Source: Akkermansia muciniphila (GTDB lineage: Bacteria > Verrucomicrobiota > Verrucomicrobiia > Limisphaerales > UBA11320). Taken from it: a stretch of DNA of 45,840 nucleotides. The notes under the pieces were generated by a model. It ran no database searches, was not told the DNA's origin, and was given only the letters and a program-made list of their open reading frames with translations. The stretch spans positions 1-45,840 of the forward strand of contig CAMAVD010000011.1 of NCBI GenBank assembly GCA_945861575.1. The letters run 5' to 3'. Shown in pieces: positions 34,875 to 43,858 of this stretch (within the stretch, counting starts at the first letter, position 1; each line of letters opens with the position of its first letter). The position numbers were made by a program, and so were the translations under genes.

Positions 34875-37157
34875 ATGGTCTGCTTGGCCCACACACCTCT
34901 CCCGTGGCGTTGGACTTACAGCGTGGCGCTGTTGGCGACGTTGATCGGCTCAATCCTCTCCCCTTATTGCAAGGCAGAGTCTGTTATCCCTAGGAGTCGC
35001 GAGCACGCCATGGCCCTGGGCCGAGTTGGCCTGTCGGAGAAACAGTGGACCGGGTCACCCGTATCTTTGGCGGAGTGGGGAAGGGTGCCTTCGCCTCCAA
35101 GGAATCGCTCGACGGGAGGGGGGCTTCCTATGGATCCCACTTGGCGACCTAAGCAAGATGGTGGGGCCGACATTCCCACGATGCGGAGGCCTCTTCGTTC
35201 AGGGCCGGGCCCGCAATTGGCGGATCTCTCGCCATCTCCTGCACCTTCGACCTCCTTCACCGTAGCGGTGGATGATGGGCAGGTTTCGGTCCCGGATTCG
35301 GCTGGAGCGGTGGGGCCTGAGCATGTGCTTACCGCCCTGAACACTTCGGTGACTGTCTCGAGGCGGGATGGCAGGCCGCTGCTGGAATCCACACTGGACG
35401 CTTTTTTCTCAGCGCTGGACGCGAACATTTTTTGCTACGATCCCCGCTGTCTGTTTGATCCCTACTCGCGGAGGTGGATCCTGACCGCAGGCGCCAATCC
35501 CGGCCAAGCCGACTCGGGCATGGTGGTGGCTGTTTCGGTAGGTGAGGATCCTACACTCGACTGGTATCGGTATTACATCCCTCTGGGGGGGGAAGCGTCC
35601 GTTTCCGCTGACTCTCCTAACCTCGGGTTCAACTCCAAGTGGATTGCGATTCAAGCGAACGTCTTCGACCTACAGACCGGGTTGTTTTTTGAATCGCAAG
35701 TTCTTGCCCTGGACAAGACCAATTTTTATTCAGGAGGCTCGGGCGATTTTAGCCGCTTCCGCTTGGCGGCAGCTGAGTATGGGGCCAGTCAGGTGCCCGC
35801 GACTACCTACGATCCGCAGCAGCCATCCCTCTATTTCGTCAAGAATTGGAACGGTAACTTCATGGACCCAGCTGGGGGATCTGCTTGTGGATTTCTCCGG
35901 ATTTTCACTCTCTCAGGGGAGTTGGGGCAGGAGACGTTCACGGCCGGCGAGTTCGTGGGGACCGATCAGCAGCCAGGTGTGTCGAAGTTTACCTGGGCGG
36001 ACTCGTTGCTAGGGGAAGCCGACCTAGGCGATCAGAAAGGATCCACCAATCGAATTCAGTTGGGGGACTCGCGTATTCAGAGCTTGGTTTTTCGCGGGGG
36101 GACCCTCTGGACCTGCCAGACCGTACTCTTGCCCGCACAGGCTCCGACGCGTTCCGGTGTTCAATGGTGGGAGTTTGGGGTTGATGGACGATTGTTTCAG
36201 CGGTATGAGATTCAGGATCCAACTGGAGTTTGGTCCTACGCCTATCCCTCCGCCTCGGTGAACAATCACTTTGATGTGCTGCTCGGCTACAATGCCTTTT
36301 CTAAGCTGATCTATCCAAGCGCCTACTATTCTTTTTTCCCTAGCATGGGCCTCATCAATGAGGCTCAAACGCCCATGCTAATGCGTCCTGGGACAGGGCC
36401 ATATGTCGAACGTTTTAATGTGCAGAACCGATGGGGCGACTGGAGTGTTACCTGCGTAGACCCGATGAATGACGGTGCCTTCTGGACGTTGCAAGAGATT
36501 GCCGTCGAACCTTCCGAGTTGGATCAGGGGCGATGGTCACTGCAGTGGGCCCGCATCGTTCCTAGCTATGACATCGAACTGTCAGCGCGGGTTTCGGCCT
36601 CCCAGGGTGTGCCAGGGCAGCCTTTAGTGTGGACGCTCTCTCTCACTAACCGAGCCCTGTCCTTCTCTTATGGTGCGAAGGTGACCGCTTCCCTACCTTT
36701 GGGCTTCATCCTAGAGAAAGTGACGCCATCCGAGGGGGCCGCAACGGTAGTGAACGGCGTTCTGACGTGGCGGGTCGATCAGTTAGGAGTTGATGCCGCT
36801 TTCTGCCAGATCACGGGTCGGATCAGTGGCGATTCCCTGAAGCTAACTCTGACGGCCAGCGTTGTGGGCACTGGGTTGGAGGAGGTCCTCTCTAATAACA
36901 CAACCAGCACATCTCTTGATCTTGTGGATGCTCCCCCTATCGTTCAGCCAGATCTTCTGGTTATGCCAACCCCTGGACTGCTGAGCTTGTCTTGGCCGGT
37001 GGGCTATATCGGATTCGGTGTGGAGCGCCTAGAGTCTTTGAACTCTGAATCATGGGTTCCGGTTGGTTCCGTGGTAGAGCAAAACGAAAGCCGCCGCTGG
37101 GTTCTTGTGCCGGTGGTAGATCGGCAGGCCTATTTCCGACTTCGCCGCCAGCCATGA
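34875..37157 (+). CDS. Large exported protein with DUF11-like domain and C-terminal module
   Basis: The protein has 760 residues from the ATG at 34875; a TTG at 34857 is an alternative. A signal peptide ends near YCKAES (about 36). A low-complexity Pro/Arg-rich stretch is followed by a propeller-like body (DSAGAVGPEHVLTALNTSVTVSRRDG, NLGFNSKWIAIQANVFDLQTG). A DUF11/CARDB-like beta domain lies at about 570-680 (DIELSARVSAS, TWRVDQLGVDAAFCQITGRI, VLSNNTTSTSLDL). The last ~60 residues (LSWPVGYIGFGVERLESLN, ESWVPVGSVV) end YFRLRRQP and resemble the C-terminus of the other exported proteins here. I do not know a function. It ends 3 bases before the GNAT gene. Confidence 0.8.
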   Translation: MVCLAHTPLPWRWTYSVALLATLIGSILSPYCKAESVIPRSREHAMALGRVGLSEKQWTGSPVSLAEWGRVPSPPRNRSTGGGLPMDPTWRPKQDGGADIPTMRRPLRSGPGPQLADLSPSPAPSTSFTVAVDDGQVSVPDSAGAVGPEHVLTALNTSVTVSRRDGRPLLESTLDAFFSALDANIFCYDPRCLFDPYSRRWILTAGANPGQADSGMVVAVSVGEDPTLDWYRYYIPLGGEASVSADSPNLGFNSKWIAIQANVFDLQTGLFFESQVLALDKTNFYSGGSGDFSRFRLAAAEYGASQVPATTYDPQQPSLYFVKNWNGNFMDPAGGSACGFLRIFTLSGELGQETFTAGEFVGTDQQPGVSKFTWADSLLGEADLGDQKGSTNRIQLGDSRIQSLVFRGGTLWTCQTVLLPAQAPTRSGVQWWEFGVDGRLFQRYEIQDPTGVWSYAYPSASVNNHFDVLLGYNAFSKLIYPSAYYSFFPSMGLINEAQTPMLMRPGTGPYVERFNVQNRWGDWSVTCVDPMNDGAFWTLQEIAVEPSELDQGRWSLQWARIVPSYDIELSARVSASQGVPGQPLVWTLSLTNRALSFSYGAKVTASLPLGFILEKVTPSEGAATVVNGVLTWRVDQLGVDAAFCQITGRISGDSLKLTLTASVVGTGLEEVLSNNTTSTSLDLVDAPPIVQPDLLVMPTPGLLSLSWPVGYIGFGVERLESLNSESWVPVGSVVEQNESRRWVLVPVVDRQAYFRLRRQP

Positions 37158-37160
37158 CTG

Positions 37161-37661
37161 ATGATTCCACGCGTTCGATTGGCCCTCGCTGATGATATTC
37201 CTGCGATCGTTGCGCTTGCTGAGATCGTCTGGCGAGCCCACTACCCGGGGATTCTTTCTAGAGAACAAATCGACTATATGCTACGGCGCATGTATTCGGA
37301 GGAGGTTCTACGTTCAGAAATGGAGGCAGGAGGAGTCGAATATCTCTTGGCGGAGACGGATCGGGGACTTTCAGGTTTTGCCGCCTGGAGTGCCACAGAG
37401 CGCGCTGCTGAGTTCAAACTCCATAAGCTTTACGTCGAGGTGAGCTCGCAGCGGAAGGGGATCGGTGCCTGGTTGATCAAAGCGGTCATGGCAGGAGCTC
37501 GGGATCGCGGAGGGCGCTCCTTGATCCTCTTCGTCAATAAGCAGAACATCCAAGCCCTCTGCGCCTACGCTCGATTCGGCTTCCGACACAGAGAGAGCGT
37601 GGTGGTGGAGATAGGCTCGGGTTTCGTGATGGACGACTACGTGCTCGAGAGGGCTCTTTAG
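37161..37661 (+). CDS. GNAT-family N-acetyltransferase
   Basis: The protein has 166 residues. The GNAT fold is clear: N-terminal LALADDIPAIVALAEIVWRAHYPG, core strand LSGFAAWS, then KLHKLYVEVSSQRKGIGAWLIKAVMAGARDRG with the acetyl-CoA motif QRKGIG, and the final NIQALCAYARFGF. It transfers an acetyl group from acetyl-CoA to an unknown amine. The ATG lies 3 bases after the stop of the large exported protein, so it may be read from the same transcript. It converges on the RodZ-like gene, with 42 bases between their stops. Confidence 0.92.
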   Translation: MIPRVRLALADDIPAIVALAEIVWRAHYPGILSREQIDYMLRRMYSEEVLRSEMEAGGVEYLLAETDRGLSGFAAWSATERAAEFKLHKLYVEVSSQRKGIGAWLIKAVMAGARDRGGRSLILFVNKQNIQALCAYARFGFRHRESVVVEIGSGFVMDDYVLERAL

Positions 37662-37703
37662 CAGTCACTCGCGCTCGATAGATCGCTCGGGTCAACCGTT
37701 TGG

Positions 37704-38252
37704 TCACCGACTTGGGCCGACCACCCTGGGGAGCCTTCCTTCGGGTGCATTCGTGGTAGGCGTGAGAGGGATAGTTGAGCCGGGCTTTGGGCTTGGCTTC
37801 GGGATGTAGAGCCCGGATCCTAGGTTAGAGAGTGGATCTGATTTCTTGCTCGTGGGCGCCGACGGTCTTGTGAACACCCAAGCGCCTAACAGCAGGATGA
37901 GCACGACAGCGATTCCCCCGAGGATCTTCCAATCCAGCTTGGAGAGTTGGAGCATGATCCAGTCGATGATGCCCGCTGCAGGCGGGGTTAGGGGCGGCGG
38001 GTCGCTGAGCTCCTTGTTCTTGGAAAACTCCAGATCTAACTGTGCCATCAGCTTGGGCACATCCATCTTAAGAAGTTTCGCGTAGGTCCTCATGGAACCC
38101 CGGATGTAAATCGGAGCGGGGAACACGGTGTATCGGCCTTCCTCGAGGGCCTGGATCTGTTCGGCTTTGAGTTTAGTGGCCTCGATGACCTGCTGCATGC
38201 TAAGCCCGGCGGCTTGTCGGGCACTGGCGAGTTGTTCGGGTACTGTCGGCAT
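37704..38252 (-). CDS. RodZ-like HTH membrane protein
   Basis: The protein has 182 residues from the ATG; the longer frame starts with TTG and is unlikely. An N-terminal helix-turn-helix of the RodZ/HTH_25 type covers residues 1-70: EQLASARQAAGLSMQQVIEATKLKAEQIQALEEGRY, then FPAPIYIRGSMRTYAKLL. A single membrane helix (about 110-127, ILGGIAVVLILLLGAWVF) leads to a short, Pro-rich outer segment of about 55 residues. RodZ links MreB to the envelope and controls cell shape; this copy has a short periplasmic part. It is the last gene of the five-gene minus-strand run, 69 bases after the Lrp-type gene. Confidence 0.83.
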   Translation of the reverse strand: MPTVPEQLASARQAAGLSMQQVIEATKLKAEQIQALEEGRYTVFPAPIYIRGSMRTYAKLLKMDVPKLMAQLDLEFSKNKELSDPPPLTPPAAGIIDWIMLQLSKLDWKILGGIAVVLILLLGAWVFTRPSAPTSKKSDPLSNLGSGLYIPKPSPKPGSTIPLTPTTNAPEGRLPRVVGPSR

Positions 38253-38321
38253 GGATGTCGTGGAGTGAAATGGGCTGCTTATGCTGTGGGCTGTCTTTAT
38301 GCCCTTGGGTCTTGGCAAGGC

Positions 38322-38801
38322 CTATGGCGTCACCGCCAGCCGACTCTCTGCGGTTTCCTGCCGGATCAGCACGCCTTGCTGCTTGTAGGGCTTAAGTATG
38401 AAATGGGTCGAGGTGGAAAGGATGCCCTGGATGGTCGCCAGCTTTTCGGAAACGAATGAAGCGACTTCTTTGAGATTGCGTCCCTCGAGCAGCACGAGGA
38501 GGTCATAGGATCCCGAGATGAGATAGCATGATTGCACTTCCGAATACTTCGCAATCCGTTCAGCAAGGCGGTCGAAGCCGCCTCCACGCTCGGGCGTGAT
38601 TTTCACCTCAATAATCGCACGGACCTTGTCGCCCTCCAACTTCTCCTCGTTGAGGATCGCACGGTAGCCCAGGATGATCTGGTCGTCTTCGTATTGCTTC
38701 ACTCGGGAGGCAATCTCTGCCTCGGTCTGCCCGAGCATGGCCGAAAGCTGGGCTGGCTTTAGCGAGGCATTCTCTTTCAGTAATTGAAGCAACGGATCCA
38801 T
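38322..38801 (-). CDS. Lrp/AsnC-type transcriptional regulator
   Basis: The protein has 159 residues from the ATG at 38801; a TTG at 38837 would add 12 residues. The N-terminal helix-turn-helix part is LLQLLKENASLKPAQLSAMLGQTEAEIASRVKQYEDDQIILGYRAILN. The C-terminal RAM-type ligand-binding domain has VRAIIEVKITPE, EVQSCYLISGSYDLLVLLEG and the helix LKEVASFVSEKLATIQGI. The family senses amino acids or related small molecules and forms octamers. The regulated genes are not visible here. It lies 38 bases after the methyltransferase gene and may control this run. Confidence 0.9.
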   Translation of the reverse strand: MDPLLQLLKENASLKPAQLSAMLGQTEAEIASRVKQYEDDQIILGYRAILNEEKLEGDKVRAIIEVKITPERGGGFDRLAERIAKYSEVQSCYLISGSYDLLVLLEGRNLKEVASFVSEKLATIQGILSTSTHFILKPYKQQGVLIRQETAESRLAVTP

Positions 38802-38839
38802 GAGAGGGGAGCCTAGGCTGGAAGCCTCGTGATGCAATT

Positions 38840-39580
38840 CTAATCAGTAAAGCTCTTCGCGATTGGGCACCGACCTTGATTGATCCCCATGATCCCTCCC
38901 ATCAGATTGCAGACCTTTACGTCCTCTAGTCCCATGGAGCGCATTTCAGCCTCGACTCCGCGCTGAGCCGGATAGTGCAAGAGAGACTCATGGATATAGC
39001 CATGCGTGTCTGCGTCTTGGAAGAAGATACGCCCGAAACGGGGGACCACCCACTTGAGATAGGACAGGTAAAGCCGCCGCCACCATAGGAGGTCGGGCTT
39101 TCCAAAGTCTAAAACAAGCAGCCTACCTCCTGGTTTGGCTAGGCGGCACATCTCCCTCAGGCCCTGCCGCCAATCTGAAAGGTTTCGCAGTCCATAGCTG
39201 ATGGTGACGATATCGAAGGAGTCGGATGCTAGCCCGGTGTCGAGGGCATCCCCCTGTACGAACTGGGGTGTTCCGGCACCGGTCCTTACCTCCGCTCGTT
39301 GTGCGGCCACCTTCAGCATTCCTTGGCTAAAATCCAGGCCGGTGACACGAGCCCCGCGGCTCGCCATCAAGAAGGCGACATCTCCAGTCCCGCAGCACAG
39401 ATCCAAGGCGGTTTCTTCTGGTCGAGGTGAGGCGAGGTCAATGAGGCGCTTTTTCCACCAGCGATGCATCCAGAAACTCTGGAGATCATTGATCAAATCG
39501 TAGCGGGGAGCGATGGTTGCGAACAGGTCGTTTACCTTGGTCGCACGATTCGATCCCGTTTCATAAAACTTGTTGCTCAT
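38840..39580 (-). CDS. ubiE: Demethylmenaquinone / ubiquinone C-methyltransferase (UbiE/MenG type)
   Basis: The protein has 246 residues, the family length. Motifs: NDLFATIAPRYDLINDLQSF, ALDLCCGTGDVAFLMA (SAM-binding motif I), VTGLDFSQGMLKVA, FDIVTISYGLRNLSDW, and GGRLLVLDFGKP. These match UbiE/MenG, which methylates the quinone ring in the last step of menaquinone or a middle step of ubiquinone synthesis. Which quinone is used cannot be decided from sequence; menaquinone would be usual for this type of organism. It starts 39 bases after the UbiA gene, so the two probably act in one quinone pathway. Confidence 0.92.
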   Translation of the reverse strand: MSNKFYETGSNRATKVNDLFATIAPRYDLINDLQSFWMHRWWKKRLIDLASPRPEETALDLCCGTGDVAFLMASRGARVTGLDFSQGMLKVAAQRAEVRTGAGTPQFVQGDALDTGLASDSFDIVTISYGLRNLSDWRQGLREMCRLAKPGGRLLVLDFGKPDLLWWRRLYLSYLKWVVPRFGRIFFQDADTHGYIHESLLHYPAQRGVEAEMRSMGLEDVKVCNLMGGIMGINQGRCPIAKSFTD

Positions 39581-39619
39581 GGCGCGTTGCCCCGACCGTT
39601 GAAACCCTCAAGCAGAGAC

Positions 39620-40495
39620 TTAGGTGGCGGGCACATGGCGCTGGAGGAGCATCGATAGTCCTAGGAATCCCACGAACATGGCGGCGATCGAGCGCGGGGC
39701 ATCTGCTACTGCGAGAAGATCTACCAGGCAAATGCCCGCCAGCAGACTTGCCACCACCCGGCCTACTGCCGGTCGGTCCGAGGTCCAGAGCGGATGGATG
39801 GACTTGGCTACCCATGCCACCAGCAGGAGCGACAGCAGGCGACCGTTTGTCTGGTGCTCCCCGCCGTTGACGATCAAAGCGAGCACAACGGGGGCGGCCA
39901 ATGGAATCATAGGCCACCACTGGATCAGCCCCGCGGTGCTTTCTCGGCGTGCGATATAGCTCAGTCCTACGATGTAGCTTGCAAGAACGAGCGCGCTCCA
40001 GATGGCCAGTCCTCCCACCCCGAGTTGACCGAAGGATGCGGCTACGAGGAGCAGAAAAAAGCGGCAGAGCGCCATCAAGATCGGCGAGAAAGCCACCATC
40101 TTATGGACGAAATCGTAAAGCAGGATCGAGAGGACAAGGAGGAGGGTGAGGACGCTCGTTTGCTGGCTGTGTGGCCCGAGCAGCAGAGCCCCTGTAGCCA
40201 TCAGTGACGCACCCCATTTCCAGACGGCCGATTGGGTCATGGCACCTGAAGGGATGGGGCGTTCACTGCGGTGCTGTCGGTCGAACGCCGCGTCGCACGC
40301 GTCGTTCAAGAACATGCCTGCCACGTAGAGACAGGAGGCGCCCAGGCAAAGGTGAGCCAGTCCCAGCCATGGACCGCCCCCACCCAGCCACCAGCCTGCC
40401 AGACAGTTCGACCACACGGTGGGGAGGTTCGATACACGCCCCAGTACCAGAAGGGTGCGGAGCGAACACCAGAATTTGGTTGCAGATTCGGACAC
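39620..40495 (-). CDS. UbiA-family prenyltransferase
   Basis: The protein has 291 residues from a GTG. UbiA enzymes join a prenyl chain to an aromatic acceptor in the membrane. The first Asp-rich motif NDACDAAFD appears in GMFLNDACDAAFDRQHRSERPIPSG. The N-terminal helix is LGRVSNLPTVWSNCLAGWWLG, and a second, less perfect acidic site lies in YDFVHKMVAFSPI. About eight or nine hydrophobic helices follow. With UbiE downstream, a quinone substrate such as 1,4-dihydroxy-2-naphthoate or 4-hydroxybenzoate is likely (inference). It starts 68 bases after the ABC-F stop. Confidence 0.88.
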   Translation of the reverse strand: MSESATKFWCSLRTLLVLGRVSNLPTVWSNCLAGWWLGGGGPWLGLAHLCLGASCLYVAGMFLNDACDAAFDRQHRSERPIPSGAMTQSAVWKWGASLMATGALLLGPHSQQTSVLTLLLVLSILLYDFVHKMVAFSPILMALCRFFLLLVAASFGQLGVGGLAIWSALVLASYIVGLSYIARRESTAGLIQWWPMIPLAAPVVLALIVNGGEHQTNGRLLSLLLVAWVAKSIHPLWTSDRPAVGRVVASLLAGICLVDLLAVADAPRSIAAMFVGFLGLSMLLQRHVPAT

Positions 40496-40563
40496 GGCGA
40501 GCGAGAGAAAAGCAGAGGGATTGTTCTCAGGAAAGCGCGGATTTGTGCCTAGACTCTTGGCAC

Positions 40564-42474
40564 TCAGCTTCCTTGGGCCTTAAGGGCCTCGAGTTCCTCC
40601 CATCGGGTGTAGAGCCGTGCAGCGGTCGTTTTGAGGTCCTCTAGCTTGACGTTGAGTTCTGACGTTCTATTCCCATAGTCCTTGTGGAAGTCTGGTGACG
40701 TAAAGAGCGCTTCAATACGAGCTGCTTCCGCCTCCATCTCCTGGATGCGACCTTCGATACCTTCCAGCTCCTTCTGTTCCTTGAAGCCTAGCTTTTTCTT
40801 CTTTGGTCCGGGCGGTGCAGGAGGCGGGGGAGGTGCCCAGGCCTTGGCTGCAGCGGCTGAGGTCGAGGCGAGAACCTTCTTCGGTCGGGTCTTTTCAAGA
40901 TAGTAGTCGTAGTTCCCTACGCTATAGGCGACACGGCCCTCACCTTCGAAAGCGAGGATACCTGTGCAAATTCGATCCAGAAAATAGCGATCGTGACTGA
41001 CCACCAGCACCGATCCGGGGAAGTTCAAGAGAGCCTCTTCCAGCACTCGAAGACTGGGGAGATCCAAGTCGTTCGTCGGCTCGTCCAGGATGAGGAAGTT
41101 TCCACCCTGCTTGAGGATGCGAGCCAGGAGCAGGCGACTCCGTTCCCCGCCGCTAAGGTGCCGCACTTGCGTGACAATCCGGTCGTCAGTAAAGAGAAAA
41201 CGTTTCAGATAGGCGCGTAGGGAGAGCTTGGAATCACCCCATTTCACCCATTCGCTGCCGTCGCTAACCTCCTCGAGTACGGTTCGATCTTCTCGGAGTT
41301 GCAGCCTTCCTTGATCGATGTAGTTGAATTGAGTGAGTTGCCCGACTCGGACCTCTCCCTCAGAAGGCGGCATCTGGCCGATGATCGCTCGAAGGAGCGT
41401 GGTTTTTCCCAGGCCATTGCGGCCGGTGATCCCGATACGCCCTCCCGCCTGAAACGTCAGGCTGAGTCCGCGAAACAGCCAGCGTCCGCCCAACTCCACC
41501 CCGATACCGACCAAGTCCACGACCCGATTGCCGAGTTGAGGGGGGGGCGGGATGACCAGCTCCATGTCCGACTCCTCAGCGGGTGGCCCTTGTTCGGACA
41601 CCTCGAAGAATCGATCTAGCCGGCTTTTTGACTTGGTGGTGCGAGCCTTGGGGCGTCGTCGTGCCCAATCCATCTCGCGACGCAGGAACATCTGTCGCTT
41701 GTGCTCGACCAATTCTTCGGAGGCGAGCTTCTCCGCGCGCGCCGCCAGATAGTCGCTGTAGTTGCCTTCATACCGCTCAAAGGCTCCGTTGCGCAATTCG
41801 ACGATGCCGGTGGCAACACGGTCCAGGAAATGGCGATCGTGGGTGACTACAAGGAGCGCGCCTGGGTAGGCGGCCAGATACTCCACAATCCATTCGATAC
41901 TGTCCGTGTCCAGATGGTTGGTGGGCTCGTCCAAGATCAAGAGATCCGGTCGGGCCACGATCGCTCGCGCCAGTGCTACCCGACGCTTTTCCCCACCTGA
42001 GAGGGAGGTGACGGCACGGTCGCCTTGGGGGCAGCCGAGTTGTGTCATCGCCAGCGCGATACGGTGGTCCAGGCTCCAGCCATCAAAGTGCTGAATGCGC
42101 TCCTCTATCTCGCTATGGCGCGACGAGTCACCCGGCAGCGCCTCGAACTCTGTGATTAGGTCCAGAATGTGTCGCGCACCTTCCTGGATGTTGCCTTGAA
42201 CGGTCAGCGCAGGGTTGAGGGAGAACTCCTGTGGTAGGTAGCCCACCACCAAACCCTTCTGGCGAGTCAGGTTGCCGGAATCCGGAACAACCTCCCCTGC
42301 GAGAATGCGGAGGAAGGTCGTTTTCCCGGATCCATTGCGGCCTAGGAGCCCGAGACGGTCCTTCTCCGCCACCGCCAGAGAGGCGCGGTTGAGGATCACA
42401 CGGTCGTTATGGCGCAGTTCAAGGTCCTGCGTTGTTAAAATGGCGATGTTAGGTTCCATGCCTGGAAAGGACAT
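40564..42474 (-). CDS. ABC-F family ATPase (Uup-like)
   Basis: The protein has 636 residues; an internal ATG at 42459 is a possible alternative start. Two ABC domains are in tandem, with no membrane segment. Domain 1 has GLLGRNGSGKTTFLR, TSLSGGEKRRVALARAI and DEPTNHLD; domain 2 has GITGRNGLGKTTLLRAI, RHLSGGERSRLLLARIL and DEPTNDLDL. The linker between them is charged and helical, and the C-terminal ~80 residues form a coiled coil (PKKKKLGFKEQKELEGIEGRIQEMEAEA), as in Uup. ABC-F proteins act on ribosomes; Uup is linked to translation and to replication-fork stability. It is the first gene of the minus-strand run and is divergent from the FMN oxidase gene. Confidence 0.9.
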   Translation of the reverse strand: MSFPGMEPNIAILTTQDLELRHNDRVILNRASLAVAEKDRLGLLGRNGSGKTTFLRILAGEVVPDSGNLTRQKGLVVGYLPQEFSLNPALTVQGNIQEGARHILDLITEFEALPGDSSRHSEIEERIQHFDGWSLDHRIALAMTQLGCPQGDRAVTSLSGGEKRRVALARAIVARPDLLILDEPTNHLDTDSIEWIVEYLAAYPGALLVVTHDRHFLDRVATGIVELRNGAFERYEGNYSDYLAARAEKLASEELVEHKRQMFLRREMDWARRRPKARTTKSKSRLDRFFEVSEQGPPAEESDMELVIPPPPQLGNRVVDLVGIGVELGGRWLFRGLSLTFQAGGRIGITGRNGLGKTTLLRAIIGQMPPSEGEVRVGQLTQFNYIDQGRLQLREDRTVLEEVSDGSEWVKWGDSKLSLRAYLKRFLFTDDRIVTQVRHLSGGERSRLLLARILKQGGNFLILDEPTNDLDLPSLRVLEEALLNFPGSVLVVSHDRYFLDRICTGILAFEGEGRVAYSVGNYDYYLEKTRPKKVLASTSAAAAKAWAPPPPPAPPGPKKKKLGFKEQKELEGIEGRIQEMEAEAARIEALFTSPDFHKDYGNRTSELNVKLEDLKTTAARLYTRWEELEALKAQGS

Positions 42475-42622
42475 CCTGCCTGAAGCAGGCCCCCGGATGC
42501 CAATGGAAATAGCAACTCTTGCGCCGAGCGGGCTGGCTGAGGTCGGGAGTTCGGCATGATGGGAGATACTTTTTGCTGAGGAAGCCCTGGAGATTTGCCC
42601 CTGATTGCTTTACACCCGGGGC

Positions 42623-43810
42623 GTGAATCACTCCCGAAGATCTGCGCTTTGCGCGGGTGCTACGCTGCTCGGAGCTTGCCTAGCCTCCTCACCTTCGATC
42701 CTCGCCGCCAGTTCCGGGGTGCCGCCCCGCCCCGCTCGCCAGCCCAATTTGGACGACTTTATCAATCTCTCGGATTTTGAAACTCTCGCTGAGCGCAGGC
42801 TTTCGGCACGTGCCAGAGCCATGGTGCAGGGAGGTGCGGCGGACGAGCACACGCTGCGGTGGAATCGTGAGGCTTTCAACCAAGTTCGGCTCCGTCCGCA
42901 TATTTTAACCGACGTGTCTCACATCGACACGCGGGTGTCCCTCTTTGGCTGCGATCTGCCGCACCCGATCCTTCTCGCTCCCACAGCCTTTCATGGCATG
43001 ATTCATCCTCGCGGGGAGCTGGAGACGGTGGAGGGTGCTTCCGCGGCCAAGGCCCTGCTGGTGGTCAGTAGTGCCAGCAATACGCGGATTCAGCCGATCG
43101 CCGACCGGGCGAGCGGTCCTCTGTGGTTTCAGATGTACGTCCAGTCCGACCGCGGATTCGTCACCGACGTGGTACGTGAGGTGGAGGCCGCCGGATCCAA
43201 GGCATTGGTGGTCACGGTAGACGCCCCTGTTGTGGGAGTGCGCTACCGCCAGATGCGGGTCCGGTTCCGACTCGATAAGGGATTAAAGCTTCCTTACATG
43301 TATGATGTGAATCGCGGTCGGGACTCCCTGCTGCGTGGCGGGAACTCGAGGATGACTTGGGATGACTTGGAATGGCTCCGCTCCATCACCCAGCTTCCCA
43401 TTCTCCTCAAAGGCGTGATGCATCCTGACGATGCTGAAAAGGCCGTGGCGGCCGGGGTATCTGGTCTCGTTGTTTCCAATCACGGCGGACGCTCGCTCGA
43501 TACCGCTCCTTCAACTTTGTCCGCACTCCCGGGCGTGGTGGATCGAGTGCAAGGGCGAATCCCCATCCTTATGGACGGAGGGATACGAAGGGGGACGGAT
43601 ATTCTCAAGGCTCTGGCCTTTGGTGCGCGTGCTGTACTCATAGGGCGGCCCTATCTACATGGACTGGCTGTGGGAGGGGCGTCGGGCATTGCTCGTGTCA
43701 CCGCCATTCTCCGCGACGAGTTGGAACAGGCCATGGCACTGACCGGGTGCACCCGCCTCGACACCCTGGATCGTGGGGTGCTCTGGGAGGAGACCGCGGT
43801 GCGACCCTGA
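42623..43810 (+). CDS. Exported FMN-dependent alpha-hydroxy-acid oxidase/dehydrogenase
   Basis: The protein has 395 residues from a GTG; a TTG at 42605 is an alternative. The N-terminus NHSRRSALCAGATLLGACLA is a twin-arginine signal, with a lipobox-like LLGAC, so it is probably exported folded with its FMN. The barrel has LLAPTAFHGMIHP, LWFQMYVQSDRG, LVVTVDAPVVG, ILLKGVMHPDDA, VVSNHGGRSLD (catalytic His and Arg), IPILMDGGIRRG and ALAFGARAVLIGRPYL. The residue that aligns with Tyr24 of glycolate oxidase is Met (RAMVQGGAADE), so substrate binding may differ. Substrate candidates are lactate or glycolate. It lies 48 bases before the M20 peptidase gene. Confidence 0.9.
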   Translation: MNHSRRSALCAGATLLGACLASSPSILAASSGVPPRPARQPNLDDFINLSDFETLAERRLSARARAMVQGGAADEHTLRWNREAFNQVRLRPHILTDVSHIDTRVSLFGCDLPHPILLAPTAFHGMIHPRGELETVEGASAAKALLVVSSASNTRIQPIADRASGPLWFQMYVQSDRGFVTDVVREVEAAGSKALVVTVDAPVVGVRYRQMRVRFRLDKGLKLPYMYDVNRGRDSLLRGGNSRMTWDDLEWLRSITQLPILLKGVMHPDDAEKAVAAGVSGLVVSNHGGRSLDTAPSTLSALPGVVDRVQGRIPILMDGGIRRGTDILKALAFGARAVLIGRPYLHGLAVGGASGIARVTAILRDELEQAMALTGCTRLDTLDRGVLWEETAVRP

Positions 43811-43858
43811 CCTAATCGTAGGCTAGAGGTAAGTCCGACAGGCTTCTGGTCGAAAAAT

